Shown here piece after piece: positions 58,501-64,000 of a DNA stretch of 64,000 nt. Under the pieces are notes generated by a model that was not told the DNA's origin, did not search any database, and saw nothing but the letters and a program-made list of their open reading frames with translations. The translations under genes were made by a program, and so were the position numbers. The DNA is taken from contig JAPNXP010000007.1 of the NCBI GenBank assembly GCA_028753945.1, positions 1,240,001-1,304,000 on the forward strand, written 5' to 3'. This DNA is from Hexactinellida sp. DTS-2022. Taxonomy: Eukaryota > Porifera > Hexactinellida. Numbering within the stretch: the first letter of the stretch is position 1; every line of letters starts with the position of its first letter.

Positions 58501-61500
58501 CACGGTTCTAGGACTTTGGGAATGTGCCGGGTAGCCGGGTGGATCCGACGCCTATGCCGCGGTTGAATGTACTTGGACCATGGATGAACTAGTAAGTCAA
58601 CTAAATATATGCAATGCAATTATTCTTCGAAATAAGTAATCCATGGTGCTTCTCCTTATGTAATTGTTTTATATAAAGGTGGTTATGTCCAGGACGCATA
58701 TTTTTGAGGTGCCACTTGGTCGAAATGACGTCAAAACTTTGACCGCATGTAAAATGTTCAATTTCGCTTTTTCAAACAAATTGCTGGACTAACCAATCTA
58801 GGAGTTATTTTACATAAAATATCTCAGAATAAATTTTGGAATGTTATCACATTCCTCTGTTGTCTTAGAAACGTGAATTCAATGATTGAGGTAATATCAC
58901 GAGTAGGAATATAGTTACAGCTTAGTCTGTCACGAAATATTCGGTCCGGGGTAAATTTGGTCCGGCCGGACCAAATATATCAGAAATATTTGGTCCGGCC
59001 GGACATAAAATTTCCCGGACCGAATATTTCAGGCATTTTTGGTCCGGGTTTGCAAAATGTCCGGCCGGACTAAATATTTCAGATGTTTTTGGTCCGGCCT
59101 ATTTTTCGGTCCGGCCGGACCAAATATATCAGAAATATTTGGTCCGGGTTGATTCTTAATATTATTTTAGAATGTTAAGATATCTTGCATTTGATTGCCC
59201 CAATTCAACCCCACTAAAAGATAATATATATTCTTCGAATATGCATTGTATAACAGAAAATAGACAGAATGTAATGTGTTCCGTTAGAAAATTGACGGGA
59301 AGAGTTGTCTAGTTTAACATTATTTTTTTCGTCCGGTGGATCTTTTAAGCGGAGTATGCTGTTTTTCAGGTCACAGGTTTATAAACATTGCACAATTTTG
59401 GTACCAGTCTCGACTTTCTACAGTCACTGGTTCATACCGAACGTGCTGTGCTCAGGGATGGAAACAGCCAAGCTGTTAACAGCAAAGGAAAATCGAAGCT
59501 GTTAACAGCTAGATGCTGACCAATGCAATAATTGAAATATTATTATATAATCATTAGTTTCAAATTTCACTGTTATTTAAATACGATATAAAATTCGAAT
59601 TTAAACATTTTGAGTATAATTTTCTTTGCTTGTCCATGGCCTACCGAGAAGGCCATAAAACGAGAAGGCCAGTTTCTAATTTTCATTTTAGGATAAACTA
59701 TGCCTCCTATTGTTGTTATTTGGGTTGTATATGGGGTAATCAACCATTGCGAGTCCATTAGAACCACTTTTGAGAATATCAGATTTGTGGTTAAGCTGTT
59801 TAGGCGCAATTTAATGATGACGGTAACAATTTATGGTAAAATGAAAAAAAATTCAAATATCATAAATTTCAGGTTCTTCCTATTTTCTAATAATTTTATA
59901 ATAGGAATACTAATATAGGGATATATTTCATACCCCAAAGACCACTAAATGACAAAATAGCGACATTCTAAATTTTTTGAAAAATTATAAAGCAACCACA
60001 TGCTAAAATACAAGTAGTATCCGAATTAAAACTTACTATTTTCGTACATAAAAGTATATAATTGCTGGTTTATATATATTCATTATAATTATATATTCGG
60101 AAAATGTATTCTAAGTATATTAGCAAATTATTTTCATTTTCTCGCAGTTCTTTAGACTCGAATTTTATGTTTTTGTATATTTGTGGTGTCATCATTAAAT
60201 GGCGCCTAAATAGCTTAACCACAAATCTTAGATTCTCAAAAGTGGTTCCATTGGACTCGCAATGGTTGATTACCCCATATACAACCCAAATAACAACAAT
60301 AGGAGGCATAGTTTATCCTAAAATGAAAATTAGAAACTGGCCTTCTCGTTTTATGGCCTTCTCGGTGACATATCTAGCCGTATATTAAGTAGGCCATGGC
60401 TTGTCCCTTTCCATTATTTTTACTGATACAATTATTGAATTGGCTGTTAACAGCATAAATTGGGCTGTTAAATGCTTAAATTGGCTGTTAACAGCTTAAA
60501 TTGGCGTTAATTAACAACTTAATGGCGACTTAAATGCAGTTAAGGTTAATGCCAATTGGGGACGAATTCTTAGCTGTTAACAGCAAACAGCCAAAATGGC
60601 TGTTACCCCTGGAGCCTGTGCTATAAACAGACAGACAGACAGACATCAATCCTCGCTTAGTAAATAAATTGAGAGGCACTGCACTAACTATTAGTCTATT
60701 ATATACTCATAACAAGAATATACACAAGTTAATGGAGTCACACACAACATACTTATGAGCCACGTTCAACTCGCGAGCCATTGTATGAAGACCCCTGCTA
60801 AATGCGTACTATAGTAGATTTTCAAATAATTCTTAGTAAATTCAATTAACTGTCTATTTTCTAAAATAATATTAAAAATCAACCCGGACCAAATATTTCT
60901 GATATATTTGGTCCGGCCGGACCGAAAGACAGCCCGGACCAAAAACATCTGAAATATTTAGTCCGGCCGGACATAAAATTTCCCGGACCAAAAATTCCTG
61001 AAATATTCGGTCCGGGAAATTTTATGTCCGGCCGGACCAAATTTACCCCGGACCGAATATTTCGTGACAAGTCAATGGATCCAATCGATAGCCCGTCCTT
61101 AACTTCCTATTCAATGATAATACATTTCGATGCTCTATCTCCAACCAATTTTATCAGATTTGTGATTATTGTAAAATACATTCAATTGATTATACACATT
61201 TTGCATAAAATTGGTTAAAAAAAAAAAAAAAAAAAAAGATTTTTCAGATTCAGTTACAGAAAACTCTCGTTATAACGAAGTGCATGGGACCTGTAAATTC
61301 CTTCGTTATAAGCGGATATTAATTAATGCATATAGTGCTCTGGGGAAAAATCTCCATTCGTTATATCCGACCTGGTTATAACAGCAGTTCACTGTAATTT
61401 CTATGTATAATATGTTAAAACCATATAGCATGTCTGTTACTAGGAAATGGAGAGTTGTTGATAATAACAAGGTTTATGTTAGTAGCCGAATACGTTATTA

Positions 61501-63797
61501 AACAGTGTACCATTGGGTAACAACATATTATGTAGCTTAATAGTTGCTAATAATCAGAAGTGTATTAAGACAATCCTTAATGACTATGATAAAGAACTGA
61601 TTAATAGCTATTCGTCACCCTATGAATACTATTCAATTCTAATCAAATTTGAGCAATTCCCATGATGGACTTAGTAACGGCTACATGAAATGAGAAAGCC
61701 AGTCTTATCAGAGTGCAAATATTATTCCGTTAATATTTCGCAATCCGTGAATAACCGAGTATACGGTTACGATTCGATTCCTCGCTACGATTAACCGGCT
61801 AACTGTCCATGCTACTCAACACATAATCTTATCAAATATTTTGCTTATTCTACTGTTTATGACTCAGCTTTTAGATGTTAGCCCATAAAAGTACATTATT
61901 TGACACATTTCGTAATTTTGTTAATATAGAAACAATGTTGTTACTGAAAATTTACTGATGGGAAATGGGTATAGGATTATTATATTTTACAAAATTGCAA
62001 AATTCACATAATTTCAGCTCCAATTAGTGGCAATTACACTGCTAATATTAACAGACTGGTCAATATAATTTGTAACCGTTAACCAATGTTAGCAGCAGTT
62101 AACCGGTTAGCCGGTTAACCGAATCCAGCCTTGTAGAAACATATACTTTAAAACTTCCAAAAGTGAACACCTCCAAGAAATGAACAACTCCAAAATATGA
62201 ACACTTTTTCTCGTTCCCAAATTTTCCCCATTGTTTTAGACACACGTTATGATATATCATGAAAAGGAACACCTCTCAAAAGTGAACGTTTTGGCCAGGG
62301 ATGGATCCAGCACAAAATATATGGGGGGGTGCAATGCCCAGGGTTTGGCCTTACAATTGTGGACGCCGCCTGAAGCGCCCGCGGATCAAATGTGACAGTA
62401 TTTGGACGTTATTTTTTTAAGAACTGCATTTGAGAAAGCAACTTTTAAGAAAGTTGAAATATATTTAATTTACGTCTAAGAAATCTATTCTAAATTCATA
62501 CATAACTATAAATTAAAAATTAATTAATTAACTATCAATTAATCAACAATCACAATGAATCAACAAAGAGATAACGATTACTTAACGATTTTCTTGATAT
62601 TTGAAATAGAACGTTCCTAAAGTACTCACAGAAAAGATAGGGTTAGAGAACTCTCATATATTTCTCTCAACCGATTTCGGAAATTGTGCCAGTTCCTAAC
62701 TATAATTTTTGTATTATATTACCATATTCTTGGGAGGGGCAGTGGAGTATCCAGGATTATCATGAGGGGGGTGCAAGGCATTATCCAGGAGCGCCAGAAG
62801 CTTCTATAGGAGTATGATTTTTGCAAAATTATTATTAGGAGCGCGAAAATTTGGAATCTTCTCCCATACCGTTAACATTAATTTGTGATTTAGGCGTATG
62901 AAAATTGCATCAGACCAATATTAGGAGCGTACTTACAAATTGCTGTATATTACACTGGGGGGGTGCTCTGGAGCGAGCGAAGCGAGCAACGCTAAGAGGG
63001 CAATCCCCCCAGAATTTTTTTGAATCTTAGACGCTCAAACATCGATTTACAGCTATTCTTGTCACATAGTAGGAGGAGTGTAATATTGTGCAGTTGTAAT
63101 ATTGTGCAGTTGTACCAAAGATGTTTAGATGTTTAGATATTATAATAACAACATTTCCCTTTTGGAAACCAGTTATGAGGGGGGTGTTTGACACCCACTC
63201 CCCCCACTGGATACGCCACTGGGGGGTTCGCACTCCCCCTGAGCCATTATAGGGGGGTGCAACCCCCCTGAACCCCCCGGTGGATCCATCCCTGGTTTTG
63301 GCTGGTCCCCAGGTTGTTCACTTTCTAAAGGTTTTACTGTAGTATACGTATACCCTTGCATTAATATATATTCGGAGCACACATTTATAATGTTCTAATG
63401 TTGATTTGTCATCACCTTATTGATTAAAATAGGTCAAGATTATTTCAGTACATAGGACTATATGAATGTTTAGAAAAAACCGATTAACTTAATGTGTTCC
63501 TGTTACGTAATAACTAGAAGTCCCATAGTGAATACACGTATATACTAATATTCTGTGTATTCCTAATACAGTATATACTGTACTATGTACATTTGGAATA
63601 TCTAATAATATGTATTAACTTGTCTCACCCAATAGACTGCTGTTGTCTGTTCTCCTGACTCTTCTAGCAATGCGACCAGTCAGAAGGCACTCTGCACCAG
63701 CTCCACCACAACTCTGCTGCCTTCTCAGTCAAACCATTCCGCTCTAGACTCTCAGCTCTGCCAGACACTTCCCAACAACAACAGTCTACAAAATCAG
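52458..63797 (+). CDS. Host gene, three coding exons, 3' part outside window (possible Pygopus-like nuclear protein)
   Basis: Exons 52458-52530, 55813-56402 and 63636-63797 join in one frame (phase 1, then phase 0) with GT-AG introns, giving 24 codons plus 1 nt, 590 nt and 54 codons. The protein starts MNQHPPAPKRPRSNSP, a basic nuclear-localisation-like stretch, then FQPIPNLAPM, an acidic segment with FNPLDEFGS, and a Met/Pro/Asn/His-rich low-complexity region. The last exon is Ser/Thr/Gln/Asn-rich. In Pygopus, a basic stretch is followed by an NPF-(D/E)(D/E) motif and a Pro/Asn/Gly-rich middle before a C-terminal PHD finger. The order here is similar, but the match is short and the diagnostic PHD would lie outside the window. 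Treat the name as a guess. Introns of 3.3 and 7.2 kb are full of mobile elements. Confidence 0.7.
52699..53173. mobile_element. hAT-type element in intron 1
   Basis: Near-exact 8 bp duplication (TTTTACAT 52691-52698, GTTTACAT 53174-53181) with ends CAGGGTTCCG and CGGAACCCTG. Repeats of GCGGCCTGA/GTGGCCTGA inside. Hosts the pogo-like element 52864-53068. Confidence 0.85.
52864..53068. mobile_element. pogo-like miniature element nested in hAT-type element
   Basis: TA-flanked, ends CAGTAGATGTCGGATATAAG and CTTATAACCGGCATCTACTG. Three tandem ~29 bp copies of CACACCGGTTATAAGAAC-type repeats at the left end. Same family as 46162-46334. Confidence 0.85.
53411..53545. mobile_element. Degenerate pogo-like relic
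   Basis: Left end TACAGTGGATTCCTGTTATA is clear; the right side keeps TCTTATAACCGGTATAC but has lost the terminal ACTGTA. Confidence 0.55.
53934..54447. mobile_element. pogo-like element in intron 1
   Basis: TA-flanked; ends CAGTGGAACCTCTATAAG and CTTATAGAGGTTGCACTG. Interior repeats GGACGGGGAAAA and CCCCATTCCCC. Typical Tigger-like ends; no transposase. Confidence 0.85.
54520..54595. mobile_element. One-ended pogo-like relic
   Basis: Retains GGTTTCTACTGTA at the right and ATACCGGATAAAGCGAAC at the left, without clear TA-bounded ends. Confidence 0.45.
54631..55023. mobile_element. pogo-like element in intron 1
   Basis: TA-flanked; ends CAGTAGAACTCGGATAAG and GCGAGTTCAACTG. Interior repeats of GTACTAACCGA/GTATTAACCGA. 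Confidence 0.75.
55483..55582. mobile_element. 100 bp pogo-like miniature element
   Basis: TA-flanked; ends CAGTAGAACCTCTTTAATAC and ACGAGATTCTACTG. Arms pair over most of the length. Confidence 0.82.
55813..56402 (+). CDS. Host gene, second coding exon
   Basis: Acceptor TATTGTTAG just before 55813, donor GTGAGT at 56403. Codes for 196 residues: acidic FNPLDEFGS region, then low-complexity runs rich in Met, Pro, Asn, Gly and His (e.g. SMGMGAMGYSPNY). Marked GC rise relative to flanks and absence of stops over 590 nt support coding. Confidence 0.85.
56667..56840. mobile_element. pogo-like miniature element in intron 2
   Basis: Contains CTCTCGTTATAACGAAGTGC and the inverted end GTTATAACGGGAGTTCACTG. 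Same family as 61257-61394. The left end has lost the terminal CAGT. Confidence 0.7.
57192..57320. mobile_element. pogo-like relic in intron 2
   Basis: TACAGTGCAACTTCG and TACAGTAGACCTCGCTATTC appear in tandem at the left; an inverted partner GAACCTCGCTAATCC lies in direct, not inverted, order. The structure is scrambled. Confidence 0.45.
57611..57873. mobile_element. hAT-type miniature element (263 bp) in intron 2
   Basis: Exact 8 bp duplication AGGACAGG (57603-57610 and 57874-57881); ends CAGAAGCGGATTC and GAATCCGCCGTTG, inverted with three mismatches. G-run and C-run near opposite ends. Confidence 0.88.
58340..58556. mobile_element. hAT-type miniature element (217 bp) in intron 2
   Basis: Exact 8 bp duplication CCGCGGTT (58332-58339 and 58557-58564) and perfect 12 bp ends CATAGGCGTCGG. 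GC-rich interior with open frames on both strands that I treat as incidental. Ends resemble those of 36179-36429. Confidence 0.92.
58928..59150. repeat. Left end with GGTCCGGCCGGACC palindromes
   Basis: Repeated units of TTTGGTCCGGCCGGACC alternate with AAATAT(A/T)TCAGAAATAT linkers, giving dense nested palindromes. Confidence 0.88.
59453..60611. mobile_element. hAT-type element with GCTGTTAACAGC repeats, second copy
   Basis: Ends CAGGGATGGAAACAGCC and ACCCCTG; interior matches 43464-43974 in the opposite orientation. The left flank GCTGTGCT has an imperfect partner CCTGTGCT starting 3 nt after the right end, so the duplication is only partly supported. Split by the fold-back element at 59635. 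Confidence 0.8.
59635..60398. mobile_element. Fold-back element nested in the hAT-type element
   Basis: Duplication GCTTGTC (59628-59634 and 60399-60405; possibly 8 bp) inside a TTGCTTGTCCC site known intact from 43464-43974. Tips CATGGCCTAC/GTAGGCCATG, then CGAGAAGGCC repeats and arms of about 190 bp. No transposase. Confidence 0.82.
60634..60652. repeat. Short (ACAG)n microsatellite
   Basis: Four to five tandem copies of CAGA/ACAG just right of the hAT-type element. Confidence 0.8.
60880..61069. repeat. Right end with GGTCCGGCCGGACC palindromes
   Basis: Inverted counterpart of 58928-59150 with the same palindromes in the opposite order. Confidence 0.88.
61257..61394. mobile_element. pogo-like miniature element in intron 2
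   Basis: TA-flanked; CAGAAAACTCTCGTTATAAC at one end and GTTATAACAGCAGTTCACTG at the other. Sister of 56667-56840. Confidence 0.78.
61395..62140. other. Intronic, no gene; shared repeat fragment
   Basis: Mostly unique. 62056-62135 contains GTTAACC-rich sequence ending CCGGTTAACCGAATCCAGCC. The same fragment lies in the loop of the fold-back element at 45158-45237, and CGATTAACCGGCTAACTG occurs at 61789-61806. Probably ends of an unlocated hAT-type family. Confidence 0.5.
62296..63294. mobile_element. hAT-type element (999 bp)
   Basis: Exact 8 bp duplication GTTTTGGC (62288-62295 and 63295-63302); ends CAGGGATGGATCC and GGATCCATCCCTG are perfect inverted repeats. GGGGGGTGCAA-type runs at several places suggest it absorbed or is built from related elements. 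Confidence 0.92.
62740..63221. mobile_element. hAT-like element nested in 62296-63294
   Basis: Ends CAGTGGAGTATCCAG and CTGGATACGCCACTG (one mismatch), a common hAT tip. The flanking G-rich DNA gives no clean 8 bp duplication. Confidence 0.7.
63636..63797 (+). CDS. Host gene, third visible exon
   Basis: Acceptor CTCACCCAATAG before 63636, donor GTTAGT at 63798; 54 codons in phase 0 on both sides. The product (TAVVCSPDSSSNATSQ onward) is Ser/Thr/Gln/Asn-rich like exon 2. A weaker acceptor at TTCTAG (63667) would use another open frame; I prefer the upstream one because composition continues and the frame spans the whole exon. Confidence 0.65.
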
Positions 63798-64000
63798 GTT
63801 AGTTACAAGATAAACTCAGGAATATACATAACGTAATTAATTTTATAACATTATACGGTGAGGTTTATCAGAATATTTATAATCTTAGCTCTTAGAATGC
63901 AATATTAACCATACGGCGTAATCGAATTCTAGATAGGAAAGTTCGACAAATTTTTGGATTTATTTGAAAAATATAGTATATATATTGTTCCTATTCTTTC
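63798..64000 (+). other. Start of next intron
   Basis: AT-rich sequence after the donor; no further exon before the window ends. Confidence 0.55.

Larger units (their letters stand above)
58928..61069. mobile_element. Element with TGTCA ends and 4 bp target, possibly Ginger-type
   Basis: Duplication AGTC (58924-58927 and 61070-61073). Long inverted ends start TGTCACGAAATATTCGGTCC and continue for about 200 bp with repeats of GGTCCGGCCGGACC, itself a perfect palindrome. Ginger transposons have TGT-type ends and 4 bp duplications, so this fits, but no integrase-like gene remains. The middle is occupied by the nested hAT-type element. Confidence 0.78.
62146..63342. mobile_element. Degenerate TA-target element hosting a hAT-type element
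   Basis: Right end reads AGGTTGTTCACTTTC then GGTTTTACTGTA. The left shows TTAAAACTTCCAAAAGTGAAC, its partly matching inverted copy. Repeats of AAGTGAACA(C/A)C. The 62296-63294 element interrupts it. Confidence 0.55.

Noticed and set aside
58354-58619. Open frames on both strands around 58.4-58.6 kb
   Set aside because: They lie within a 217 bp GC-rich hAT-type miniature element and its flank.
63667-63797. Alternative acceptor for exon 3 at TTCTAG
   Set aside because: It would switch to another open frame with a different composition; the upstream acceptor keeps phase 0 and continues the Ser/Asn-rich composition. Not excluded without transcripts.

Overview
The window is animal-like nuclear DNA, AT-rich and almost entirely made of repeats. 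Evidence for a eukaryote: GT-AG introns in a host gene at the right end, an LTR retrotransposon with identical LTRs, and relics or non-autonomous copies that look like MULE, piggyBac, hAT, pogo/Tc1-mariner, TTAA-target and possibly Ginger elements. I cannot name the species; an invertebrate metazoan is the best guess. There are no tRNA, rRNA, operon or CRISPR features.

Region 1 (1-34443) is one giant satellite-like array. Its units have two main length classes, about 0.85 and 1.4 kb. Nearly every unit carries, at the same junction, a ~115 bp near-perfect hairpin (here P1; 24 copies located). The array lies in three blocks of alternating orientation (1-6470 forward, 6471-24095 reverse, 24096-34443 forward), with switches at palindromic DNA. 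A second, ~37 bp palindrome (P2) sharing the end CTGTGCCGAC with P1 sits at the same (TAA)n junction: singly, as three tandem copies, or as an eight-copy array that replaces P1. The many ~60-125 aa open frames here run through the hairpin and are not treated as genes. Two later insertions interrupt the array: a 1.4 kb TTAA-target element (25179-26579) and a nearly intact Ty3/gypsy-type retrotransposon on the minus strand (28360-33059). The latter has identical 191 bp LTRs, 4 bp target duplications, gag, a protease split across a +1 frame change, RT/RNase H/integrase with catalytic residues, and no tRNA-type primer site. Instead, a 13 nt stretch beside the 5' LTR is complementary to the LTR itself, suggesting self-priming.

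Region 2 (34444-50140) is a transposon graveyard. It holds a decayed piggyBac transposase; a complete MULE-type element with TIRs and target duplications whose FLYWCH-MULE-RING gene is internally deleted and interrupted by a fold-back Tc1/mariner-type element; a 1.5 kb fold-back element with ~590 bp arms; several hAT-type miniature elements with exact 8 bp duplications; a 5 bp-target G-rich family; and a pogo-like element carrying a PHD-finger relic that is itself split by a hAT-type insertion.

Region 3 (50140-64000) contains a 2.0 kb TTAA-target element and then the one convincing host gene. Three in-phase exons (52458-52530, 55813-56402, 63636-63797) encode a Pro/Asn/Met/Ser-rich protein with an N-terminal basic nuclear-localisation-like stretch; it continues past the window. 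A Pygopus-like identity is possible but unproven. Its introns are packed with pogo-like and hAT-type miniature elements and a three-level nest (58928-61069).
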